The notes under the pieces: generated by a model
The model's database searches: none
Told to the model about the DNA's origin: nothing
The model's input: only the letters and a program-made list of their open reading frames with translations
Shown: piece after piece, positions 30,068-38,621 of the stretch
Layout: every line of letters starts with the position of its first letter
How positions within the stretch are numbered: the stretch's first letter is position 1
Source of the DNA: an uncultured Amphritea sp.
Lineage (GTDB): Bacteria; Pseudomonadota; Gammaproteobacteria; Pseudomonadales; Balneatricaceae
Reading direction: 5' to 3'
DNA length: 50,006 nucleotides
Assembly: GCF_937127095.1 (NCBI RefSeq)
Contig: NZ_CAKZLP010000072.1
Coordinates: 1 to 50,006, forward strand
Translations under genes and position numbers: made by a program

Positions 30068-33000
30068 GTTCAACAAAAGGGCTTCCATCTGTCATTACTC
30101 AAGACAGGTCAATCAGGCAATTCCTTGATGCAGTCAAAGAAATTACCGAAGTCGGCGAGGGTGTTCGCGGCGATCCTCTTGACAGAAAGCTTACGTTGCG
30201 GGATTTGGTGCAGTCAGGGGTAGTGACTCTGAGCGCGGCCGCACCATCACCAACCAGAAAAAATACGTACATTCCTCCTACTGCAATATCTCCAGCCTAC
30301 CCTCAAAACACATCAACACCCCCTCAACCGATCAATCTAACGGCGGTTGCTGTCCCTGCTAAAATAATTATTCAGTGGGATAATCCGTATGAGATCTACA
30401 GCAATCACAGCCACACAAACATATACCGTTCAGATGAGGATAACTTCTCAAACGCCGTTCTGATATCTAACTCAAACTCATTTATCTATGCAGATGATAC
30501 CGGCTACACCGAGGTTGATGGTATTGCAAAAGGCTACTATTACTGGATCACCTTTGTATCTTCTTCATCTCCCGGAATTGAGGGGCCAGTCAATAGCGCA
30601 AATGGGGTTTACCAGATACCAACCTCTGACTCTGATTTCTATCTTGATAAGTTGACAGGCTTGGTCACGGATTCACAGCTACATGCTGATTTGTCATCGC
30701 GTATAGATCTTATTGACGCTGATCAGAATACGGCGGGCTCTGTTGCTTACCAAGTGGCCGCTGAGGCTCAAGAAAGGGCTGACGCAATTGCGCAGGAGGC
30801 GTCTGACCGGGTCAATGGCCTTGCCGCTGAGCAAGTGGCCAGAGCTAACGCTGTCGCTATTGAGGCATCTGATCGTGCGGCAGCCATATCAGCCGAAGCT
30901 ATGGCTCGCGTGAACGCCATTACTCAAGAGATCAGTGATCGCAACTCCGCTATAACCGGCGCTGTAGCTGCTGAAGCGTTAGCCCGTGGCGCTGCCATAC
31001 AGTCTGAACAGACAGCTCGCGTAGATGGTGACGCTGCGATTGCTGAATCTGTTACTGCGCTGGCTGCAACTGTAAACCACCCGTCTACTGGTGTGGCTGC
31101 TACAGCGTCAGGTTTGTCTGAGACACTTATTCGTGTTTCGGCGGTAGAGGGCCAATCGTCCTCTCAGTCTTCGCAGATTACCTCACTGCAGGCGGCCATA
31201 AACTCGCTATCCATAAGCCCGTTCGACGCCAATTTTACCTATGACATCGGCAACAAGTTTATCTACAACAGTGAGATCTATTCTGTTTCGGCTACGCAGA
31301 CTACGCCTAACGTCACACCACCTAACGCTAGTTTTTATAACCTAGAGGGCGACTACTCGACTATCGAAGACGCTGTTTCCGCCAACTCCGCAGCTGTCGC
31401 GTCTCTTGACTCTAGCGTCACAAGTCTCGGTAACACCGCTGCGGCACAAGCTACGCAGATAATAAATCTTCAGAGCGGCCTGATTAATGCGCAGGATGCT
31501 ACTGCGGCAAACAGTGGCGCCATATCTGTACTTGATTCTAGGGTGACGCTTACTGAAAGCGGAACTGCTGCAAACTCGGAGAGCGTCACCGCCTTAAACT
31601 CTGCAGTTAGTAACAAAGCCGATAGCTCTGCTGTTAACGCTCTGACGACTCGCGTTGAGGAGACAGAGACAGCGATAGTATCACAGTCAGATGCCGCTAC
31701 TGTTCTCTCAAGCAAGGTTGGTGAGCTGATCAGTATGGGTGAAGACCCAACGTTTAAAGCCGGTGGCGCATACTGGGCTGACTGGGCATTCTCCGGGCGA
31801 GATCTCGATGGTAGTGACCTTCCAATTGTCGGTAACGGTATAGCTATAACTGGGACAAAATGGATGTTTTCCCGCAATGCTATCCGCATTGACACCTCAA
31901 GAAAGTACCGTGTTCGACTAAAAGTTAAGCAAACAGTAGACAGCTCTATAACAAACACGATGCGCGTCTATGCAGGAGTTGCGACACTTAACGAGAACTA
32001 TGGATATATAACTGGTGGGGCCGGTTCTCATAGATACTGTGCAGTAGCCGGTACACTTATTAATGTTTCTATGGGGGAGCAGGTATTCGAGGGCACAATA
32101 TCAGGAGAGGGTATTGAACACAGCGAATTTCGTCCAGGCACTGTATACGTAAGACCAATGTTTATCGTCAACTACAACAACGGTGATGGTACGTGTGAAG
32201 TGTCTGAAATGGAGATCACCGATATTACAGGAGAAGTTGCAACCGCAGAGGCAGTGACTGCCATCACAACCCGGGTAGAAGCTACTGAGGCAGGGCTGTT
32301 AGCTCAGTCCCAGGAAATTACAGATCTTGGGTCAACCGTAGCAAATAAAGCTGATACTTCTGCACTCAACAGCTTGTCAACAGAAGTAAATGACCGGATT
32401 GATGGGGAGATAACCGCACGGGGTGACGCTGTTACAGCACTTGGGAACTCTCTCACTACTGCTATAAACCAGAAAGCCGACTCAACTACAGTCGCTCTGC
32501 TAGATTCAGAGGTGAATTCTCGTATTGATGGTGAGATTACCGCAAGAGGTGCTGCCGTTACTGCACTCGAAAACTCCCTCACCGCTGCTATAAATCAGAA
32601 AGCGGACTCAAGCACGGTTTCACAACTTGATTCCGAAGTTAATTCTCGAATCGACGGGGAGATTAGCGCAAGAGGTGCTGCCATAACAGCGCTGAATAAT
32701 GCACTTACTTCAGCGATAGGGCAAAAGGCTGATTCGAGTACAGTTGCGCTACTGGATTCTGAAGTCAATACCAGAATTGACGGGGAGATTACAGCGAGAG
32801 GGGCAGCTGTACTCGCTCTGCAAAATAACATTGACGACAAAGCAGATTCGAGTGCTTTGAACGTTCTTTCATCAACCGTTAGTGACATTGATGGTGTAGT
32901 AACTGCACAGTCTTCTGATATTACGAAGCTGCAGGACAGTATCAAGATAGGCAATAACCTGCTCGATATGACAGCCTGGAAGGTCGGTAATACAGGTGCA

Positions 33001-34872
33001 GCTGTCGGGGTAAATGGTGGTACGTTCAGTCTGAACGGCTTAACCGAAGAGAATAGTATCGTATCGGACACCGGGCCAGGTGGGGTTACTCAGCCAGTGT
33101 GGTTATGCTCACCTGCCCCCGCAGGCGCAACAGACGGTGGGTGGAACTACACCGGTATTCCTATAGACCACACTTTAGCTTACAGAGTTACTGTATGGGT
33201 GAGAAAGGTACACGCAACGGACGGATCTACGTATCTTGGTTCAGATAAGTTTGGACCAACTTCAGAGCTGAACGGCAATGTAGCTACCAACCCCTACTTT
33301 GTTTCAGGAGATGTACCAGAAGCAGACAAGTGGTATCTAATGGTGGGCATCCTACACGGATCTGGGTATGCCGGTGCCGACACTGGTATGTCAGGAATTT
33401 ACGATCCAGATACAGGTCTAAAAGTTGTTAACGGTACGGAATTTAAGAACTCGGTTGGGGCAACGACTCAGACGCATAGAGCGTACCTGTTCTATACGAC
33501 TAACGCTGCTAACACACAGTCGTTTGCGCGTCCGAGATTTGAGGTTCTGGATGAGACAGCACCAACAATAGAATCTCTGATAACCAATATGGCCAGCCTT
33601 GAGGTTATGGCCAATACCACGGAATCCTTGATAAACAGTGTTTCTACGATTGACGGTGTAGTGTCGTCACACAGTAGCCAGCTTACCCAACTGACTACCA
33701 CTTCCGACGGTCACACAGCTGCAATTCAGCAGCAGCTACAGAGCATTGACGGCATTAATGCACAGTGGACTATCAAGACAGATGTGAATGGGCGTGTGGC
33801 CGGTACAGGACTCATGAACGATGGGGCTACCAGTATCTTTGAGATTATTGCTGACGCGTTCTCTGTACTCGACCCAGATGATCTGACGACGGTTGTTCTC
33901 GGAACCCTCAACGGCGTGCCTATTATTGATGGCGCGTATATGAAAACCGCTTCCATCGAATCCGCAGCCATCAAAGAGCTTACAGTCGATAAGATCACCG
34001 GGGATAAGGCAGCGTTCGTGAATGCCAATATCGCTGATGGGTCTATAACTAACGCGAAGATCGGTAACGTTATTCAGTCTGATAATTATGACGCAAATAA
34101 CGGATGGCAGATTAATAAGCTAGGCCAGGCGTTCCTCAGAGACGCTTACGTTAAAGGCACCATAGAAGGTTCAAGGATAGTTGGTTCGATTATTGATGGT
34201 GGTGTATTCATTGGTGGTACAGACTTAACAGTGCCTACTATTGCGGACAACGGCACGTTTCCAAGATATCTCTGCTACGCATCTGGTGTGAGTTATATGA
34301 ATTCAGTTACAAACACCAGTGGGAGTCCATTCAGTGTGGCATCTGACATTAAAAGTGCAGACTACGAGGGAGAAGGTACAACGGATTATGCGGGGTATGC
34401 GGCGTACGCCAACTTTAATAGATACCCTGTTTTTGGGGTCAGGCCCACTGTTTTAATAACGATGGGCGGAGTTTCATCAGATACCAGTACTAACTCAGGA
34501 CTTGAGGGCGTAGTGAACTTTACAGTTAGTATTAAAGTAGATGGGGTTGCAGTCGCAACTATTACCAAAGTCTCCAACTTTGGCAGGATCATGGACTTCA
34601 CACAAAAGACTATAGGGCTAAATGAGCAGGGATTTTCAGGGAGCATCACAGCAACTGCGGACTTTGTAACAGATTATTCTTCTGAAACGGTGGTCCACAC
34701 TGCCATACTCTATGACGTTGTTTTATCGTTGACGCCTACTGTTGATGTAACTTACTCGGGTGATGGTGACTTGTCAGTTACAGTGGATTGCTACAAGTAT
34801 GCAGGAGATGCGGCCCATGCAGTTCATGGAGGAACTTTAACAATCTCAGATGATGCGACGAGCTACTTATGA
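30064..34872 (+). CDS. 1602-residue tail fibre with lambda-J-like C-terminal part
   Basis: Order of parts: N-terminal virion anchor; a fibronectin-III-like domain (~87-179, PINLTAVAVPAKIIIQWDNP); long Ala-rich coiled coils; a beta-sandwich (~560-720); four 42-residue repeats (~762-926, KADSSTVALLDSEVN and RIDGEITARGAA); a second beta-sandwich (~961-1162, LLDMTAWKVGN start); and a J/DUF1983-type segment (~1226-1384, INAQWTIKTDVNGRVAGTGL, VDKITGDKAAFVNANIADGS) followed by a beta-rich tip. FN3 plus DUF1983 is typical of siphovirus host-specificity protein J, so this looks like a transplanted receptor-binding end. It should recognise the host surface. Confidence 0.85.
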   Translation: MSSTKGLPSVITQDRSIRQFLDAVKEITEVGEGVRGDPLDRKLTLRDLVQSGVVTLSAAAPSPTRKNTYIPPTAISPAYPQNTSTPPQPINLTAVAVPAKIIIQWDNPYEIYSNHSHTNIYRSDEDNFSNAVLISNSNSFIYADDTGYTEVDGIAKGYYYWITFVSSSSPGIEGPVNSANGVYQIPTSDSDFYLDKLTGLVTDSQLHADLSSRIDLIDADQNTAGSVAYQVAAEAQERADAIAQEASDRVNGLAAEQVARANAVAIEASDRAAAISAEAMARVNAITQEISDRNSAITGAVAAEALARGAAIQSEQTARVDGDAAIAESVTALAATVNHPSTGVAATASGLSETLIRVSAVEGQSSSQSSQITSLQAAINSLSISPFDANFTYDIGNKFIYNSEIYSVSATQTTPNVTPPNASFYNLEGDYSTIEDAVSANSAAVASLDSSVTSLGNTAAAQATQIINLQSGLINAQDATAANSGAISVLDSRVTLTESGTAANSESVTALNSAVSNKADSSAVNALTTRVEETETAIVSQSDAATVLSSKVGELISMGEDPTFKAGGAYWADWAFSGRDLDGSDLPIVGNGIAITGTKWMFSRNAIRIDTSRKYRVRLKVKQTVDSSITNTMRVYAGVATLNENYGYITGGAGSHRYCAVAGTLINVSMGEQVFEGTISGEGIEHSEFRPGTVYVRPMFIVNYNNGDGTCEVSEMEITDITGEVATAEAVTAITTRVEATEAGLLAQSQEITDLGSTVANKADTSALNSLSTEVNDRIDGEITARGDAVTALGNSLTTAINQKADSTTVALLDSEVNSRIDGEITARGAAVTALENSLTAAINQKADSSTVSQLDSEVNSRIDGEISARGAAITALNNALTSAIGQKADSSTVALLDSEVNTRIDGEITARGAAVLALQNNIDDKADSSALNVLSSTVSDIDGVVTAQSSDITKLQDSIKIGNNLLDMTAWKVGNTGAAVGVNGGTFSLNGLTEENSIVSDTGPGGVTQPVWLCSPAPAGATDGGWNYTGIPIDHTLAYRVTVWVRKVHATDGSTYLGSDKFGPTSELNGNVATNPYFVSGDVPEADKWYLMVGILHGSGYAGADTGMSGIYDPDTGLKVVNGTEFKNSVGATTQTHRAYLFYTTNAANTQSFARPRFEVLDETAPTIESLITNMASLEVMANTTESLINSVSTIDGVVSSHSSQLTQLTTTSDGHTAAIQQQLQSIDGINAQWTIKTDVNGRVAGTGLMNDGATSIFEIIADAFSVLDPDDLTTVVLGTLNGVPIIDGAYMKTASIESAAIKELTVDKITGDKAAFVNANIADGSITNAKIGNVIQSDNYDANNGWQINKLGQAFLRDAYVKGTIEGSRIVGSIIDGGVFIGGTDLTVPTIADNGTFPRYLCYASGVSYMNSVTNTSGSPFSVASDIKSADYEGEGTTDYAGYAAYANFNRYPVFGVRPTVLITMGGVSSDTSTNSGLEGVVNFTVSIKVDGVAVATITKVSNFGRIMDFTQKTIGLNEQGFSGSITATADFVTDYSSETVVHTAILYDVVLSLTPTVDVTYSGDGDLSVTVDCYKYAGDAAHAVHGGTLTISDDATSYL
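32347..32840 (+). repeat. four tandem 126-bp repeats in the fibre gene
   Basis: Units begin at 32347, 32473, 32599 and 32725 (the last is slightly shorter) and each encodes 42 residues starting KAD. The DNA copies have diverged, so the repeat is old or held by protein selection. Such trimeric coiled-coil repeats set fibre length. Confidence 0.85.
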
Positions 34873-35456
34873 ATATAATATTTTTCTGCAACACGGGGGG
34901 ACAGACTATCGACTTTATAGATCGTCTGGTTACCTCTTATCTCGACACTGGAACAGTGGGGTTCTTCCCGGGAGCAGTTTCGACTACTGTCATAAATTCG
35001 GACTTACTAGTAGATGCAGTGGGGGACGTTAATATCTATGACGGAAGTATCAGGCATAACGGTGTTGTATTTGATGAAGCTATCCTTATTTCTCCAGCTG
35101 GTTCTAAGTTACAAGTGCCTGACTGGGTAGGGCCTACAACTAGCCTTACTGAATACATGTTACCCCCTGAGGCTACAAGCCCAACTGTCAGGAAGAAAGC
35201 AGTTCGGGATGCTGGTATCAGTTCTGGGTTTGCATGGGGCGGTTCAACGTTTCAGACACGCCCCCAGGATCTAACGTTAATCTCTGGCCGTGCTACGAAG
35301 ATACTGGCTCTCAAATACTTTAACGAGTTACACCCTGATTTTTACTGGATGACAGAAGCCAACACACCGCATCTGTTCACACCCGATGAATTCATGCGGT
35401 TTGCAATTGCGGTGGATGAGTTTGTTGAGCAGAAGTTTATTGAGAGCTGGCAATAG
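34869..35456 (+). CDS. fibre-associated protein with DUF4376-like end
   Basis: The 195-residue protein overlaps the fibre stop by four bases. The C-terminal ~70 residues (LISGRATKILALKYFNELHP, then TPHLFTPDEFMRFAIAVDEF) match the DUF4376 pattern I recall from fibre tips and fibre-assembly proteins. The N-terminus (FFCNTGGQTIDFIDRLVTS) is not recognised. It probably acts as a chaperone or accessory of the fibre. It ends about 46 bases before a strong terminator. Confidence 0.7.
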   Translation: MNIIFFCNTGGQTIDFIDRLVTSYLDTGTVGFFPGAVSTTVINSDLLVDAVGDVNIYDGSIRHNGVVFDEAILISPAGSKLQVPDWVGPTTSLTEYMLPPEATSPTVRKKAVRDAGISSGFAWGGSTFQTRPQDLTLISGRATKILALKYFNELHPDFYWMTEANTPHLFTPDEFMRFAIAVDEFVEQKFIESWQ

Positions 35457-35502
35457 CAATTTAAGCCAGTTTTGGTAGTATATCCACATGATCTAACTTC
35501 AC

Positions 35503-35531
35503 GCCCGGCAATCCTGTCCGGGCTTTTTTTT
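35503..35531 (+). terminator. terminator after the fibre cassette
   Basis: GCCCGG and CCGGGC pair around a nine-base loop, followed by eight T. Confidence 0.92.
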
Positions 35532-35547
35532 GCCTCCGGTTTCCTTT

Positions 35548-36003
35548 ATGCCTAGAAAGAATGAACAAGAGTTCCTAAGCCAAGTGCTTCAGGGGCATTC
35601 TGATGCCATCAATATGTGCTGTCTGTTATTCAAAATATCGCAGGTTCTTGATGATTTGATTGATAAAGATCGGCCAGTTCACGACATAGATGTCGTGCGC
35701 AGCTATTGGGACGCTCTGATCTACCTTCCGGAGAACTCTTTTTATCGGCGGCATGAAATGTCGATCAGGCCATTGATGGCGGCAGCGCTCCAGGATTGGA
35801 TGGATGCTACAAGGCTGGAAAAAGGCCACGGTCATCACGGCAAGCATTTAGCTTTTGTTCTAAGGGACCAACTAACCAGCATTGTTATTCATTGTGCTGG
35901 AATTATTGGCGGATTCGATTATATGCAGGGTGTGTCAAAAGACATTCGACTGCACTTTCACGAAGATAGTCTGAGTGATTACATGCGGGAGCTTGAAGTA
36001 TGA
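35548..36003 (+). CDS. uncharacterised helical virion-region protein
   Basis: ATG 35548 (PRKNEQEFLSQVLQGHSD) is chosen over a TTG six codons upstream. The 151-residue protein is helical and His-rich (NMCCLLFKISQVLDDLIDKD, then KGHGHHGKHLAFVLRDQLTS). It begins right after the fibre terminator and heads the ejection-protein run; its stop overlaps the next ATG. Not recognised. Confidence 0.65.
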   Translation: MPRKNEQEFLSQVLQGHSDAINMCCLLFKISQVLDDLIDKDRPVHDIDVVRSYWDALIYLPENSFYRRHEMSIRPLMAAALQDWMDATRLEKGHGHHGKHLAFVLRDQLTSIVIHCAGIIGGFDYMQGVSKDIRLHFHEDSLSDYMRELEV

Positions 36004-36635
36004 GTGGTGGCGGCAGTAGTGATAACAAAATAAAAGACACCCCAGAGCAAAAGTATCTGGCGCAGGTCGCGGCAGAGCAGTGGAACTTTGCGCAGGAAAA
36101 TCTTGCCCCGCTTCAGCAGGCTTATATGGATTCTGTTGAGACAATGGATAGTCCTGAGCGCAAAAGCTTTATTCAGGGAAAGGTTAACACTAATACTCAG
36201 GCCGCTGTCTCTGGCGCAATTAATGGTACGGTTGCCGGTGGGGAGTCTGCTGGCATCGATCCCTCTTCTGGTCGGTTTAAGTTAGGCATAACCGAAGGAA
36301 CAACGAATGCGGCCTCAGCAGGCGGTAATATTGCAAGTCAGGCGCTGTTTGAGCAGGACACGGCCAAAGCTGGAGGTCTAAGTAATATTGTTGCTATGGG
36401 CAGTGGTCAGGAATCAAGAGCTGTTGCGGGTCTAAGTGATATTTCGTCATTGTCTGGCCAAAATGCCCGATCAGATGCTTACAACGAATTTAACAAGAAC
36501 TCAGCCAATCTTCAGCTGCTAGGAAATGTTGCAGGCATGGGGACTGCTTACTACGCGAATAATGCTGGCGGCGTAAATATGCAAGGTCGAGATAAGCCGC
36601 TCTATAACAACTCGACATTCGTTTCGAATATGTAG
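36000..36635 (+). CDS. internal virion (ejection) protein A
   Basis: This 211-residue protein is rich in Gly, Ala, Ser, Asn and Gln (GGGSSDNKIKDTPEQKYLAQ, then EQWNFAQENLAPLQQAYMDS and NIASQALFEQDTAKAGGLSN). Short Ala/Gly-rich helical proteins in this place are internal proteins ejected with DNA in podoviruses. It lies in a run of four such genes before the polyvalent gene. Role by composition and order. Confidence 0.65.
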   Translation: MSGGGSSDNKIKDTPEQKYLAQVAAEQWNFAQENLAPLQQAYMDSVETMDSPERKSFIQGKVNTNTQAAVSGAINGTVAGGESAGIDPSSGRFKLGITEGTTNAASAGGNIASQALFEQDTAKAGGLSNIVAMGSGQESRAVAGLSDISSLSGQNARSDAYNEFNKNSANLQLLGNVAGMGTAYYANNAGGVNMQGRDKPLYNNSTFVSNM

Positions 36636-36644
36636 GGGTGATTG

Positions 36645-37097
36645 ATGAGCATATCTTATAACAGCGCAGGGCTTCCTATTGTAAATCCAGATAGCGCATT
36701 CAGTGGCGACCAAGGCGCATCAACATTGCTTGGCAACCTTAGCAGAGCCCAGTGGGAAGACTGGAAACTTCGCTTTCAGCCTTATATTGGTCAGCTTTCA
36801 GATATGGCCACTGACGAGAATGCAGGTAATACCGCAGCACTCCAGGCTCAGCAGGCTGTTGGGTTGAGTTTTGATAACTCAGTGAAGACGCTTAAAACTG
36901 GCCAATCAGATCTTGGCATTTCTTTAGATGCTACAGAAACCGCTACGCAAAACAGAAACATCAACCTTAATCGCGCTGCGACACAGGTTGATGCAATGAA
37001 CAGCGCCAGGGTAGCAGCTGAAGACCGGAAACAAAAAATATTAGCTGGCGATATGGGCTTGTCCAATATCCCGGGCAAAGTCGTTCAACAAATGTAG
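36645..37097 (+). CDS. internal virion protein B
   Basis: ATG 36645 with AGGGG six bases upstream gives 150 residues. It contains LSRAQWEDWKLRFQPYIGQL, then a Gln/Asn/Ala-rich helix (NRNINLNRAATQVDAMNSAR). I recall the QWEDWKxRFxPxxxxL pattern in small proteins of this virion region. It is probably ejected or part of the internal core. It ends eight bases before the next gene. Confidence 0.65.
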   Translation: MSISYNSAGLPIVNPDSAFSGDQGASTLLGNLSRAQWEDWKLRFQPYIGQLSDMATDENAGNTAALQAQQAVGLSFDNSVKTLKTGQSDLGISLDATETATQNRNINLNRAATQVDAMNSARVAAEDRKQKILAGDMGLSNIPGKVVQQM

Positions 37098-37105
37098 GTG
37101 ATCGT

Positions 37106-37366
37106 ATGGGCTATGGTCTGATTGGCTTAAAGCAAAAGATGGAAGGCGATGCGATGAACAACCTTGGTAGGGTTGCAACGGAGCAGGCCGCAAATAAACA
37201 GGCTAATGATGCGCTTGAAGCAGCAGAAAGCCAGCAGCAGATGGGAACAACCATGGCCGGCGCTACCGCAGGCTACATGGTGGGTGCAGAAATTGGATCA
37301 ATAGGTGGGCCGTGGGGCGCAGCTATTGGTGCGGTTGTTGGCTATTTGGCTTCTGATCTATTTTGA
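37106..37366 (+). CDS. small glycine-zipper membrane-active protein
   Basis: In this 86-residue protein the N-terminal half is an amphipathic helix (DAMNNLGRVATEQAANKQAN). The C-terminal half is a glycine zipper (TMAGATAGYMVGAEIGSIGG, PWGAAIGAVVGYLASDLF) of the sort that inserts in membranes. In a virion context it may help make the channel used for DNA entry. Inference from composition. Confidence 0.65.
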   Translation: MGYGLIGLKQKMEGDAMNNLGRVATEQAANKQANDALEAAESQQQMGTTMAGATAGYMVGAEIGSIGGPWGAAIGAVVGYLASDLF

Positions 37367-37377
37367 GGTGATTGATT

Positions 37378-38577
37378 ATGGCAGGACTTGATACTCGCGG
37401 GATGGCTGATGGCTTTTATCGTGGCTATGGATTTGTAGATGGCATATACCGAAGAGATAGAGCTGAAGAGCGTCAGGGTGTACTGGATGCTGAAAACCGG
37501 GATTATCGTCAGAAGTCATACGAGCTTCAGGACCGGCAATCAGAGAGGGCTGATAAACAGCTGGAAATGACAGCGCAGGCCAGAGAACAAGCCCAAAAAA
37601 ATGCCGATCGAACCTATGAGCTTCAGCAGGATGCAAATCAGTTTTCTAAAAACAGATATTACACCGATCGCAAAGACCAGAAGAGCAAGGAGGACGAGCA
37701 GAAGGATCTAAAAAAAATAACAATAGCCTATCAGCGGCTCTCGTCTGGAGCCCATCTTAACGAGCAGGATATGGCGCTGTTTGAACAGTATCCATCGCTG
37801 AGCCCGCTTAACTTCCTTGATCCAAAAACATCCAGCTCTATCAAGTATATGGCCGATAACATTAAGTCGGGCACTCTGAAAACTGATAAAGATATTCTGC
37901 GTTTTGCCAACTCTCCTCAGTCGCTTGATGCTTTTAACGCTATCTACGGGCGACAGATAAATAAAGGCGATGGCGGAAGCAAGCGAATCGTAAATGTTTA
38001 CCCTGGGTCAAAACCGGGAATGCTTGCGTTTGAGCTTGAAATTACCAAAGAAGACGGAACTAAGTACACAGCACCCATGACAGCCAACCGCGGTACCACC
38101 GATGATGATCAGGTCAAAGAGGTCAATATTGGTGATGTATCGAAACAGCTATACGGTTTCAATACGCTTAATATGCTGACTCAGAATCTGACCCCTGAGG
38201 TTAAACAGAAGCTCAATGCGTTTGCCTCCACATCGGGGATGATACCTACCAGCACTAATAAGCGCCGTTATCTGCAGCCAGAAGTTGATAAGCTGGTTTC
38301 AAATAAGCAGAACGAACTGAAAGCGTTGTACGAGTCAGCTAATGATCCCATGTTAATGGGTGATCAAAAGGATCAGATCGGTCTTCAGATTAGTGCTGCA
38401 GAGCGAGAGCTTGAACAGTTATTGAACGTGTCTCCCAGGCCACAACCGCCTGCAGATGGCGGCGGTGAAATGGACGCACTTCCTGACCCTGCGCAGCATA
38501 AAGGGCGCACTATTCGAGACACAACCACCGGTAAGCGACTGGTATCTGATGGCGCTAACTGGGTGGCTGCAGAGTAA
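37378..38577 (+). CDS. coiled-coil internal virion protein
   Basis: ATG 37378 is preferred over a TTG two codons upstream. Of 399 residues, ~20-120 are a long charged coiled coil (DYRQKSYELQDRQSERADKQ, then REQAQKNADRTYELQQDANQ). The middle holds a beta-rich part and the end a Pro-rich segment (RPQPPADGGGEMDALPDPAQ) with a short basic beta motif. Position suggests an ejection protein working with the polyvalent protein that follows. Confidence 0.7.
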   Translation: MAGLDTRGMADGFYRGYGFVDGIYRRDRAEERQGVLDAENRDYRQKSYELQDRQSERADKQLEMTAQAREQAQKNADRTYELQQDANQFSKNRYYTDRKDQKSKEDEQKDLKKITIAYQRLSSGAHLNEQDMALFEQYPSLSPLNFLDPKTSSSIKYMADNIKSGTLKTDKDILRFANSPQSLDAFNAIYGRQINKGDGGSKRIVNVYPGSKPGMLAFELEITKEDGTKYTAPMTANRGTTDDDQVKEVNIGDVSKQLYGFNTLNMLTQNLTPEVKQKLNAFASTSGMIPTSTNKRRYLQPEVDKLVSNKQNELKALYESANDPMLMGDQKDQIGLQISAAERELEQLLNVSPRPQPPADGGGEMDALPDPAQHKGRTIRDTTTGKRLVSDGANWVAAE

Positions 38578-38621
38578 CACCTCCACCTCCCTCCCTTTTC
38601 TACCGTAAGGAGTGCCGGTTA

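Noticed and set aside
32347..32840. 126-bp repeats as a mobile or CRISPR element
   Set aside because: They stay in frame and encode a 42-residue fibre repeat; no spacers or ends are present.
31470..34649. Several long minus-strand open frames inside the fibre gene
   Set aside because: They mirror the Ala/Ser/Thr-rich repeats of the plus-strand gene, lack ribosome sites and do not look like natural proteins.
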